Positions 1 to 5,978 of a stretch of DNA of 6,880 bases are shown here, in pieces. Source of the DNA: Pseudomonadota bacterium. Its GTDB lineage: Bacteria; Pseudomonadota; Alphaproteobacteria; Parvibaculales; Parvibaculaceae. The DNA lies in NCBI GenBank assembly GCA_021780275.1, contig JAJXZC010000297.1, positions 1 to 6,880 on the forward strand. The letters run 5' to 3'. Below the pieces are notes generated by a model. It was not told the DNA's origin. It saw only the letters and a list, made by a program, of their open reading frames with translations, and ran no database searches. The translations under genes were made by a program, and so were the position numbers. Each line of letters begins with the position of its first letter. The stretch's first letter is position 1.

Positions 1-409
1 AGTGCGGACCCAAGCTGCGCAAGTGGCCTTTTTCGCGCAGAAAAACTTCGACGTCGGCCGGCATGCCGTGCAGGGCGTCACTCTCGCGTTTTTGTGGGTC
101 CCACAAATGATGCGCGACGAATTTCAACGCCAGCGATTCCGGCGCCGGCCAGGGCAGGGGCCCTCCCGTCGCGGCGAGCGACCAGGCCTCGAGATAGGCG
201 AGGTCGGAGGCGAGCGCCCGCAAACTGTTGTCGCCGATCCCCTCGCCGGCCAAATGCTTCAAGGTCGCGACGTCGTCGTCGGTCAATAGCGTCGCGAGCG
301 CGTCGCGTCGATCCATCGGCAGGATCGCGGCGAGCGTGTCGAGTTCGAGCGCGCGGCGGTCTTCGGCGGCCTGTTTTTGCCGGGCGATCGGGGGCTGAGT
401 CGGATCCAT
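1..409 (-). CDS. Tyrosine-type site-specific recombinase, N-terminal part (3' end outside window)
   Basis: The minus strand stays open from an ATG at 409 to the window edge, giving 136 residues and no stop. Residues about 45-76 (DDVATLKHLAGEGIGDNSLR, then a helix with LAYLEAW) and the following segment with PWPAPESL resemble the helical core-binding (SAM-like) domain of alphaproteobacterial phage/Xer-type integrases. The catalytic domain would lie left of the window, so R-K-HxxR-H-Y cannot be checked. The start is well placed: an in-frame TAG lies eight codons upstream, and AGAAGG precedes the ATG at normal spacing. A good promoter and a lox-like palindrome lie directly upstream. By family it would cut and rejoin DNA at a specific palindromic core, plausibly the one at 490-520. 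It differs in sequence from the recombinase at 2769-3872. Family assignment rests on the N-terminal domain only. Confidence 0.72.
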   Translation of the reverse strand, partial: MDPTQPPIARQKQAAEDRRALELDTLAAILPMDRRDALATLLTDDDVATLKHLAGEGIGDNSLRALASDLAYLEAWSLAATGGPLPWPAPESLALKFVAHHLWDPQKRESDALHGMPADVEVFLREKGHLRSLGPH

Positions 410-460
410 GGCGAATGCCTTCTGTGGCCCCTAGGCGGTCCTGCGAGCGGATTCGGCTGT

Positions 461-489
461 ATTTTGCGATTTCAAACGCTAGGCGTCAA
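461..489 (-). promoter_or_regulatory. Candidate sigma-70 promoter of the left recombinase gene
   Basis: On the minus strand a TTGACG (484-489) is followed after exactly 17 nt by CAAAAT (461-466). These match the -35 consensus at 5 of 6 positions and the -10 at 4 of 6. The start codon is about 50 nt downstream. The palindrome at 490-520 abuts the -35 box, so a protein bound there, including the recombinase itself, could affect transcription. Confidence 0.45.
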
Positions 490-520
490 CACTATCGATA
501 AGCTATCCTTATCGATAGTG
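490..520. repeat. Perfect lox/dif-like palindrome (site A), candidate recombination core of the left recombinase
   Basis: Two perfectly complementary arms (CACTATCGATAA at 490-501, TTATCGATAGTG at 509-520) flank the 7-bp centre GCTATCC. Because the outer bases of the centre also pair, it can be written as 13-bp arms with a 5-bp centre. Arm length and spacing match tyrosine recombinase core sites. The inner part CGATAA-N7-TTATCG is shared with the palindrome at 3891-3923, which sits upstream of the other recombinase. It could instead be an operator for autoregulation, since it touches the -35 box. A transcription terminator is unlikely because no T-run follows on either strand. Confidence 0.6.
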
Positions 521-903
521 AGTAGGCGCGCCCAAAGGTTAAGCCTATGACAGAAGCTAAAGCTATGTTAGGTTCGGTATAGCCAAATATTTAGAGGAAA
601 CGCAGGCGCTTGAAGGCTGACGCCAAAATCGTCGAAATGCTCGATTGGGGCCAAATCTACGCTCCCCTGGTGTCGCTTTTAGTTGCCGATTTCAATTTGA
701 AGCGCTTAATTAAATCGACGACAGCAGAATTTTATTAAGGCGTTCAATTTGAGGTGATCCCAGGCCTGATTTATTTATAGGTTACAACAATAGGTTATGA
801 CGCGGCGGCCATTGTGGAAGTGACGCGAGGGCGTCGCATTGACGCCTTTCGGCTGAATCGCGCGTTTTTGCCGCGTTCGCTTGCCGCCGGCGACCCTCTC
901 CCC
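521..903. other. Gene-poor spacer with no supported coding region
   Basis: No convincing gene is visible, and much of this stretch is more AT-rich than its neighbours. A 42-codon reading frame at 610-738 (TTG start, or ATG at 637) is too short and unrecognised. ATAGGTTA occurs twice within 16 nt (777-784 and 790-797). A small perfect stem, GGCGTC/GACGCC (830-835 and 841-846) with a 5-nt loop and a short TTTC tail, lies upstream of the vapBC promoter and could weakly insulate it. The rest shows no clear signal. Confidence 0.4.
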
Positions 904-909
904 TTGACC

Positions 910-938
910 TTGTATTCGCGTGTAGACAGTGGCATATA
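910..938 (+). promoter_or_regulatory. Candidate vapBC promoter
   Basis: TTGTAT (910-915) and CATATA (933-938) are separated by exactly 17 nt. The -10 region lies about 24 nt before the VapB start codon, leaving room for a short leader carrying the GAGGG ribosome site. A TTGACC at 904-909 looks better as a -35 box, but its spacing to this -10 region is too long. The -10 lies within the inverted repeat at 919-950, as expected for an autorepressed toxin-antitoxin operon. Confidence 0.4.
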
Positions 939-950
939 TACGGCTACACG
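919..950. repeat. Inverted repeat over the vapBC promoter, candidate VapB operator
   Basis: CGTGTAG (919-925) and CTACACG (944-950) are perfect 7-bp inverted arms 18 bp apart. They are centred on the candidate -10 box and end just before the vapB ribosome site. Type II antitoxins usually bind palindromes at this position, alone or with the toxin, to repress their own operon. Binding here is inferred from position and symmetry. Confidence 0.42.
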
Positions 951-961
951 AGGGATCGGGC

Positions 962-1201
962 ATGCCGCTCAATATTCGCAACGAACAGGTCAATCAGCTC
1001 GCTGAAAGACTCGCCGCGCAAAAACGCGTCAACAAGACCGAGGCGGTGCGAATCGCGCTGGAGAACGAATTGCGCCGGACTTCCGAGGTGCTTCCCTTGT
1101 GGGAGCGGCTCAAACCTTTGCGCGAACGCGTCGCCGCTTATCCCGACAGCGGCCTTGCCGCCGACAAGGCGTTTTTCGACGACCTGAGCGGCGACTACTG
1201 A
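962..1201 (+). CDS. vapB: VapB-type antitoxin of a type II toxin-antitoxin pair
   Basis: This 79-residue protein has the N-terminal pattern of the Rv0623-like/PSK transcription-factor family: MPLNIRNEQVNQLAERLAAQ, then a conserved NKTEAVRIAL helix (residues 24-33). That part should dimerise and bind the operator. The acidic, aromatic C-terminus (residues 60-79, with KAFFDDLSGDY) is the kind of tail that wraps and blocks the partner nuclease. The ATG at 962 is chosen because GAGGG lies 7 nt upstream. A longer frame from a GTG at 929 would overlap the promoter and operator. Its TGA shares one base with the vapC start (TGATG), so the two are translationally coupled. Assignment is strong from sequence plus the adjacent PIN-domain gene. 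Confidence 0.88.
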   Translation: MPLNIRNEQVNQLAERLAAQKRVNKTEAVRIALENELRRTSEVLPLWERLKPLRERVAAYPDSGLAADKAFFDDLSGDY

Positions 1202-1629
1202 TGTTCGTCGACGCCTCCGTCATCATCGCCATCATGACGGGCGAGCCAGGCGCCGAGGGGTTCGCGTCTCATATTGATGCGGCGCGGGCGAAGCGGCCGG
1301 TGACATCGGTCTTGGCGGCTTGGGAGGCGACGGTCGGGTTGTACCGCAAGAAACGCATTCCCATGGTCGAGGCGGAAGCCCGGGTGCAGGAGTTTGTCGA
1401 GGCAGCCGGCATACAGGTGTTGTCGATCGGGCCGCGAGAGTTGCCCGTCGCACTCCAGGCGTTCGAACGTTACGGGCGGCATCGATACCCGGACAGCGAG
1501 CGAAACAGCGCGCTCAATCTCGCCGATTGCTTCCATTATGCGACGGCGAAGTCCTGCCGCGCGCCAATCCTGACCACGGACGCCGGCTTTGCGCTGACCG
1601 ACGTCGCGACCCTCGGGTTGTCGGGTTGA
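1201..1629 (+). CDS. vapC: VapC-type PIN-domain ribonuclease toxin
   Basis: This 142-residue protein begins MFVDASVIIAIMTGEPGAEG, the classic PIN-domain start. The expected acidic metal ligands are all present: D4, E42 (in AAWEAT), D109 (in LADCFHYA) and D127 (in LTTDAGF). Family knowledge says it is a Mg-dependent endoribonuclease that arrests translation when released from VapB; the RNA target cannot be read from sequence. The start is the ATG overlapping the vapB stop. An upstream in-frame GTG at 1099 would lie inside vapB and encode no family sequence. GC content is like that of vapB, and the toxin looks intact. In context, the pair lies between two recombinase genes and their candidate sites, which suits a plasmid or island stabilisation role. 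Confidence 0.9.
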   Translation: MFVDASVIIAIMTGEPGAEGFASHIDAARAKRPVTSVLAAWEATVGLYRKKRIPMVEAEARVQEFVEAAGIQVLSIGPRELPVALQAFERYGRHRYPDSERNSALNLADCFHYATAKSCRAPILTTDAGFALTDVATLGLSG

Positions 1630-1700
1630 CGCTTAGCCGGACGTTCTTTATTGCGGGGTCACAGAGTCGAAAGGCCATTTTATTATTTTTGGTAGCGCCA

Positions 1701-2519
1701 ATGCCTATTCATAACCGTTCAGCCAATGAAAGTGCCAAATTGGACACCGATGAAACGGTTCTAATGGATCGTACAATCGTTATGTTGCGGATGGCTTTGC
1801 TTACCGAGGCCTCTCCAGAGGAAATTCAGCAATACGATGGCGCAGATACTATCTTTAAGCGCGCTATTGAAATGCAAATTGAAAATGTACGGTCATTGAA
1901 GGTGCTAATCAGCAATGGTCTTGCGCGTTCGTGCTTCACAATATTGCGCACTATGCTTGAAGTTTCCGGCCGTTTTGCGTGGCTGACGGGCGACTATATT
2001 GCTCGGATATCCGCCTACGAAACGGGAAACCAACTCCCGTCGATTAAAGATCAGTTCAACGCAATTGGCTGGGGAGCAGCTTATACGCGATTATACGGAC
2101 CGCTCTGCAAATTTTCGCATGGCAATTTTGCAACATCTGAAATCCACCGCGAACGAGGCGAAGTCGAACAAGCCAAAATTGATCGTTTGCTGGAGATCGA
2201 GGTCAAAACTCATAAAGAAAGTGAAGGGCCTGAGCTCGTTGCGGTTTACGAAAAAGCGGTAGAAGAAGTGCTGCGCGAGTTTGGGCCGCAAATTTCAATG
2301 CACGCTTTCGATTTTTCGCTAGCGATGATGATCCGCGGATGTGGCAAATATGCAGACAGCCATGCGTGGTGGCCGAAAGATTTCATAAATATTTTTGACG
2401 AAGGCGCTGCAAATCTACATAGAGAGTCGTACGTATTGTGGTACCTTCAAAGGGAGATTCTGGCTGTTCAGAAGGTAGAAAAAAAGTTTAAGACCATCCC
2501 CCCTGCGCCTGCAGCTTAG
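1701..2519 (+). CDS. Hypothetical protein, tentatively DUF5677-like
   Basis: This 272-residue soluble protein has no signal peptide and no membrane segment. I do not recognise it firmly. A helical segment at residues 74-96 (ARSCFTILRTMLEVSGRF, then AWL) followed by LYGPLCKFSHGNF (131-143) recalls DUF5677-type proteins, in which an R-x3-E helix precedes a conserved serine/histidine. HEPN-like all-helical folds use similar R/H placement, but no clear HEPN R-x4-6-H motif is visible. The frame is open from 1320, but the part before 1701 overlaps vapC and reads as non-genuine sequence. The ATG at 1701 follows the end of vapC by 71 nt, with a weak GGTAG upstream. A TATTAT at 1681-1686 could be a -10 box (GTCACA 17 nt before). 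Its base and codon use is clearly more AT-rich than its neighbours, suggesting separate acquisition. The reading frame is very probably real; function is unknown. Confidence 0.72.
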   Translation: MPIHNRSANESAKLDTDETVLMDRTIVMLRMALLTEASPEEIQQYDGADTIFKRAIEMQIENVRSLKVLISNGLARSCFTILRTMLEVSGRFAWLTGDYIARISAYETGNQLPSIKDQFNAIGWGAAYTRLYGPLCKFSHGNFATSEIHRERGEVEQAKIDRLLEIEVKTHKESEGPELVAVYEKAVEEVLREFGPQISMHAFDFSLAMMIRGCGKYADSHAWWPKDFINIFDEGAANLHRESYVLWYLQREILAVQKVEKKFKTIPPAPAA

Positions 2520-2526
2520 CAGGCGC
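2505..2526 (+). terminator. Stem-loop across the stop codon of the hypothetical gene
   Basis: Perfect 8-bp arms GCGCCTGC (2505-2512) and GCAGGCGC (2519-2526) enclose a 6-nt loop holding part of the stop codon, followed by GCTTT. The stem is strong, but the T-run is too short for an efficient intrinsic terminator. It may instead stabilise the transcript 3' end. Confidence 0.35.
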
Positions 2527-2568
2527 GCTTTGCGGGCAACTCGTCGATCGCAATTTGAAAATTCGCCG

Positions 2569-2769
2569 TTAGGCCAGTAGCATCTTGCTCTGCGAGGCGG
2601 ACAGAATTATGTGGGGATACGGAGTAACGCAAAGCATGCGATGTGAATAAGTATGTTCCACACCGATTTCACGCAAAATTCTCGTCAGTTGAACGCAACA
2701 AGGAGTTTGAAGCTCAAGCTGCGTTGCATCCAAGAGCGAGTGACTTACGCCATCATTTAATATTTGCAT
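2569..2769 (-). CDS. Doubtful small ORF coupled to the recombinase stop
   Basis: A 66-codon frame starts with an ATG that shares one base with the recombinase TAA (TAATG), and GCAGG sits about 6 nt before the start. The predicted product (beginning MQILNDGVSHSLLDATQLEL) matches no family I know and has no obvious domain. The only support is this stop-start overlap, which would allow translational coupling; chance is a real alternative. The sequence is AT-richer than the recombinase, like the gene at 1701-2519. Confidence 0.18.
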   Translation of the reverse strand: MQILNDGVSHSLLDATQLELQTPCCVQLTRILREIGVEHTYSHRMLCVTPYPHIILSASQSKMLLA

Positions 2770-3872
2770 TATAGGCCTGCCGCCTTAGTCAGATTGACGC
2801 GGAAACGGTCGCGCCGGCGCTGATAGCGCCGGGTCATTTCGGCGCTAGCGTGGCCGAGTTGCTTCTGCACATAGCGTTCGTCGACCTCGGCCGAGGAGGC
2901 GAGGCCGGCGCGCAAGGAGTGGCCGGAGAATTTTTGCGCGCGCTCGCCTTCGCTCAGATCGCCACGTACGCCGGCCGCCAAAGCCGCAGACTTGACCAGC
3001 CGGGCGACATGCTTGTCGGTCAGGCGGTCGGCGCCGACGCCGCTGTTGGGGCTGGCGACGCGGCGAAATAGTGGTCCATGGCTGATGCGCGCGAACTTGA
3101 GCCAGGTCTGCAGCGCGGAAATAGGGCAGGTGGCCTCGGTCGAACCGCGCCCGATCTCGACCTCGCGCCAGCCGGTTTTGCCGCGCAAGGTCACGACCAG
3201 GCCTTTATCGAGAATCTCGATCCAGCCGGATCCGTCTTCGGTTTGTTTGGCTCCGCAATCGAGCCCGACGATTTCCGAGCGTCGCAACCCTCCGGCGAAG
3301 CCGATGAGGAGGATGGCGCGGTCGCGCAGGCCGCGCAGATCGCCGACCTCGAGGGTCGCCAGCATCGCCAGCAAATCCTCGGGCAGTACCGCTTCCTTTT
3401 GCATTGGGGGCCGCGCGTGGGTGCGTTTGATCCCGGCAAGGACGGTGAGGACGTGCTTGTCCTTGCGGTCAAAACTTTCGTCGAGTTGGCGGAAGCCCCA
3501 ACTCAGCGCCGAAAGCCGGCGCTCGATGGTCGAAACCGAGTTCGGCTTGCGGTCGGCGCTCGCCGCGCCCGAGGCGCAGGCGGTGATGTAGAGGCCGACG
3601 ATCCGCGGCTCGTTGGCGGGGAAGTTGCTCAGGCCTTGGCGGCGTCGCCAGGCGTTAAAATGGCGCCAGTCAGCTTTATAGGCGCGGGTGGTGTTTTGCG
3701 AGCTCGCGGCCTTGACGTAGTCGCGCGCCTTGTCGGCCAGCCCCGCCAGATGCGTCGGCAGGCGGGCGGACGCGTCCGCCACCTCGTCCGTCGGCGCCGG
3801 GAGTTGGTTGCCCGGCGGCTCGCCAGCCTCGGGAAGGGCGTTTTCTTCGGTTTTGGCGGGCGTTTCGCTCAT
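2769..3872 (-). CDS. Tyrosine-type site-specific recombinase (phage integrase/Xer-like), complete
   Basis: This 367-residue protein has the full tyrosine recombinase plan. A Pro/Glu/Ala-rich N-terminal tail covers about 1-45 and a SAM-like core-binding domain about 46-150 (AASSQNTTRAYKADWRHFNA). The catalytic domain follows with R197 (GGLRRSE), K232 (LRGKTGW), H318 and R321 (GHSLRAG), H341 (QLGHAS) and the nucleophile Y350 (RRYQRR). All six key residues are present, so it should be active: it would cleave one strand through a 3'-phosphotyrosine and exchange strands at a palindromic core. The obvious candidate core is the perfect palindrome at 3891-3923, 19 bp upstream. The ATG at 3872 is preferred; a GTG at 3884 in the same frame would add MLLG without a ribosome site. 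The gene diverges from the DUF1403-scpB operon. It could act in dimer resolution, replicon integration or cassette exchange. Confidence 0.92.
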   Translation of the reverse strand: MSETPAKTEENALPEAGEPPGNQLPAPTDEVADASARLPTHLAGLADKARDYVKAASSQNTTRAYKADWRHFNAWRRRQGLSNFPANEPRIVGLYITACASGAASADRKPNSVSTIERRLSALSWGFRQLDESFDRKDKHVLTVLAGIKRTHARPPMQKEAVLPEDLLAMLATLEVGDLRGLRDRAILLIGFAGGLRRSEIVGLDCGAKQTEDGSGWIEILDKGLVVTLRGKTGWREVEIGRGSTEATCPISALQTWLKFARISHGPLFRRVASPNSGVGADRLTDKHVARLVKSAALAAGVRGDLSEGERAQKFSGHSLRAGLASSAEVDERYVQKQLGHASAEMTRRYQRRRDRFRVNLTKAAGL

Positions 3873-3890
3873 GCCCAGGAGCACATCATA

Positions 3891-3923
3891 TTATGTCCGA
3901 TAATGCAATCTTATCGGACATAA
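3891..3923. repeat. Perfect lox/dif-like palindrome (site B), candidate core site of the adjacent recombinase
   Basis: Perfect 13-bp arms (TTATGTCCGATAA at 3891-3903, TTATCGGACATAA at 3911-3923) flank the asymmetric 7-bp centre TGCAATC. This matches tyrosine recombinase cores such as loxP and FRT (13-8-13), with inner ATAA...TTAT as in dif sites; asymmetry in the centre would give direction. It lies between the divergent recombinase and DUF1403 genes and overlaps the recombinase leader. It may also serve as an operator. A terminator is unlikely: an A-run follows on the plus strand, giving a T-run only on the minus strand before the stem. Confidence 0.68.
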
Positions 3924-3997
3924 AAAAGCGACGACAGGCGCGGCGGTTTTGGCGCATCTATGATGACAAAACGCCGCCATCGGCTATGCTCGCCTGC

Positions 3998-4969
3998 ATG
4001 GATTCGTCCCAACCCGTCGTCGCTCCGCCAAAGCCGTCGCGCCGCAAGCGCGCGGTGAATGTTGCCACGTCTCCAGAAAAAACCCAGTTGTGTCAGCCGC
4101 TTCCGCCCTGGGCGCAGGCTCCCGCCCGGCCCGGCACCGGAGCGGAAAAATTTGCCGCCGGGGCCGTTCTGCTCGCCCTCGACCGGCTCAATCGCGCCGA
4201 TCCCGCCTGGCTCGGCGCCTTGCGCGCGCGCCAGGCTTTGCGCGCTGCGGCGGCCAGCGCCCGCCTGTTGCGCCATCGCGAGGATGAGGCGGGCTTGCGC
4301 GACGCCCATCATCTGACAAGGCCGGGCGACGATCCCGGCCCGGCCGGAAAAATCTATCGGCTGTGGCGCGAGTTTTCGGCGCGGCCGGCGCGGCTCGCGG
4401 TCGCGAGCCTTGCGGCGTTCGCCGAGGCGCTTGGCGTTCGCGCGCCGGCGGGCGCTTTCGACGGATTGACGCTCGCGTCGGAAAATCCCGATCCGGTCGC
4501 GGCGGCGCTCGAGGCGGTGGACGCCTGCGTCGCGGCGCTGGACGCCGGCGCAGGGGAGGGCGACGTCCTCGCCGCCATGGCCGCCGATCTTGTCCTCGCT
4601 CGCCGCCTCGGTTGGCCCCGTCCGTTGTCCGTGATTGGGGCGGCCGGCGTCGGCCGCAGGGGACCTGTCGCCGAGCGCTACGCCAAAGTCTTGCGCGAGG
4701 CCATGGCCTGTCATGGCCAGGCGATCGAATTGGAGCGCCGCGCCGCCCGGCTGATCGCAGCCGCCGCGACATTGCGCGTCAAAGGCGCGGAGCGCGGCGT
4801 CGCGGCGCTGCTCGCCGATGATGTCGTCTCCGCCAGCGATCTCTGCCATGCAGGATCAGCGCAACTGGGCTCGGACCGCGCCGCCCGGCGTTTTCTTGAG
4901 CGGCTGGTCGAACTTGACGCGTTGCGCGAAATGACGCGGCGTCCGAGTTTCCGGCTCTACGGGCTTTAG
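3998..4969 (+). CDS. DUF1403 family protein
   Basis: From the ATG at 3998 the product has 323 residues, about the usual family length, and is Ala/Arg-rich and predicted all-helical, with no signal or membrane segment. Family-type sequence includes the KFAAGAVLLALDRL helix (51-64) and the block ALRAAAASARLLRHREDEAG (80-99), followed by RDAHHLTRPGDDPGPAGKIY (101-120). No biochemical function is known to me for this family, and no catalytic motif is obvious. The frame is open back to an ATG at 3893 inside the palindrome, with AGGAG 11 nt before it, which would add 35 residues; codon use there is atypical, so I prefer 3998, with TATGAT (3959-3964) as a possible -10 box. Its stop lies 3 nt before the scpB-like start, so the two form an operon. 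That link suggests a role in DNA segregation, possibly as a partner of the ScpB-like protein. Confidence 0.85.
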   Translation: MDSSQPVVAPPKPSRRKRAVNVATSPEKTQLCQPLPPWAQAPARPGTGAEKFAAGAVLLALDRLNRADPAWLGALRARQALRAAAASARLLRHREDEAGLRDAHHLTRPGDDPGPAGKIYRLWREFSARPARLAVASLAAFAEALGVRAPAGAFDGLTLASENPDPVAAALEAVDACVAALDAGAGEGDVLAAMAADLVLARRLGWPRPLSVIGAAGVGRRGPVAERYAKVLREAMACHGQAIELERRAARLIAAAATLRVKGAERGVAALLADDVVSASDLCHAGSAQLGSDRAARRFLERLVELDALREMTRRPSFRLYGL

Positions 4970-4972
4970 ACC

Positions 4973-5695
4973 ATGCGGCCACCCGCGCAAGGCGACCTGC
5001 TGTTTGACCGCAACCTCGCCGACCTGCCGCCCGACTTGCGCTGGCGCGAATGGATGGGCCGGGTCGAAGCGGCGATTTTTGCTTCGGCGACGCCCGTGAC
5101 GCGCGAAATTTTGAGCCTGCTGGTCGGCGACGACTGCCGCCTCGACGAACTGATCGCCGACATCCAGCACGAACTCGCCGATCGCCCCTACGAATTGGCC
5201 TTTGTCGCCGGCGGTTGGCGCCATCGCACCAGGCCGCGATTCGCCGACGCGATCCGCGCCACCGGCGCGCTCGGCCCGGCTCCGGCGTCGACCGGCGCCC
5301 TGACCCAGACCGAAAACCTGGTCGTCACGGCGATCGCCTATCTGCAGCCGGTGACGCGGAGGGAATTGTCGCAACTGATCGGCCGAGAGGTCAGCCGCGA
5401 CATTTTCGCTCGCCTGAAGCGTCTGGGCCTGATTGGCGCCGGCCCGCGCGCGCCGGCGCCCGGCGCGCCGCTGACTTATGTGACCACCAAGCTGTTTCTC
5501 GAGGTTTTTGGCTTGGGAAGCTTGCGCGACCTGCCCGATATCGAAGCCCTCGAAGAGGCTGGGCTGCTGGAGCGCGGATCGGATCTGGAAGACAAGCCTG
5601 CCATCGGCGACGAGTTCGATCGCGTCCTGGGGCTCATTCCCGACGACGATCAGGAGGAAGGCGAAACGGCGCCGTCGGTGCGTTTCGACGAGTGA
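4973..5695 (+). CDS. scpB: ScpB-like segregation and condensation protein
   Basis: The 240-residue product has the two winged-helix domains of ScpB. The first covers about 29-93 (RVEAAIFASATPVTREILSL, then FVAGGWRHRTRPRF) and the second about 108-180 (TENLVVTAIAYLQPVTRREL, ending TTKLFLEVFGLGSLRDLP). The C-terminal 45 residues are acidic. In canonical systems ScpB dimers bind the kleisin ScpA, which bridges the SMC ATPase heads during chromosome compaction and segregation. Neither scpA nor smc is visible here; the partner is a DUF1403 gene ending 3 nt upstream, and a tyrosine recombinase diverges from the operon. This is therefore probably an accessory-replicon paralogue, not the housekeeping copy. 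Its last 46 nt overlap the 3' end of the convergent TniQ-like fragment. Confidence 0.9.
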   Translation: MRPPAQGDLLFDRNLADLPPDLRWREWMGRVEAAIFASATPVTREILSLLVGDDCRLDELIADIQHELADRPYELAFVAGGWRHRTRPRFADAIRATGALGPAPASTGALTQTENLVVTAIAYLQPVTRRELSQLIGREVSRDIFARLKRLGLIGAGPRAPAPGAPLTYVTTKLFLEVFGLGSLRDLPDIEALEEAGLLERGSDLEDKPAIGDEFDRVLGLIPDDDQEEGETAPSVRFDE

Positions 5696-5978
5696 CGCCG
5701 GCGCCGCCGCAGGTCGGCGTAGGCGGATAACAGCGCGGCAATGGACATTTTTGGCGGCGCGGCGGCGAGGGGTAGATCGCAGCCGCACTGTGCACAAAAA
5801 TGCTGGGGCGCGAGCGCGGTCTGGGCTAACGGGGTCAAGGTCTGTCGGCACGCCGGACAACGATCGATCAGCCGCCTGGCATGGCGCGGGCAGAAAATCG
5901 TCGTCGCCAGCCGTCCGGCGCGACGAAAATACGGTTGTTCGGCTTTGGCGAGGCAGGGGGCAGGGGCAGGCCTGTATC
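5650..5978 (-). pseudogene. TniQ-like protein, C-terminal fragment without a start
   Basis: In the minus frame ending with TGA at 5650-5652 the product reads CLAKAEQPYFRRAGRLATTI, then FCPRH, RCPAC and FCAQCGCDL. This is the pattern of TniQ-family proteins: a YxRR-like helix, then Cys/His pairs forming zinc sites. The frame has no ATG, GTG or TTG before the Cys/His block and meets a stop at about 6043. TniQ-like similarity fades at about 5960-5978, where Tn3 transposase sequence begins on the opposite strand. The N-terminal part is thus missing, apparently lost in the rearrangement that left the Tn3 fragment. TniQ proteins are accessory factors of Tn7/Tn5053-type transposition, where they help choose the target; this copy should be inactive. 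Family call is from motif pattern only. Confidence 0.62.

Noticed and set aside
490..520. Site A read as an intrinsic terminator
   Set aside because: The stem is AT-rich and no T-run follows on either strand; position against the -35 box fits a recombination or operator site better.
610..738. 42-codon frame in the gene-poor spacer with AGAGGAAA upstream
   Set aside because: The TTG start is 10 nt from a poorly matching ribosome site, the product is unrecognised, and length is within chance expectation for AT-rich DNA.
904..940. TTGACC with TATATA as the vapBC promoter
   Set aside because: The boxes are 25 nt apart, too far for sigma-70; TTGTAT with CATATA at 17 nt is preferred.
3078..3923. 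Long open frame on the plus strand across the recombinase gene
   Set aside because: It is antisense to a gene with all catalytic motifs; the predicted protein is Ala/Gly/Arg-rich and matches nothing.
3911..4849. Long open frame on the minus strand opposite DUF1403
   Set aside because: High-GC shadow frame; the plus-strand DUF1403 product has family sequence and couples to scpB.
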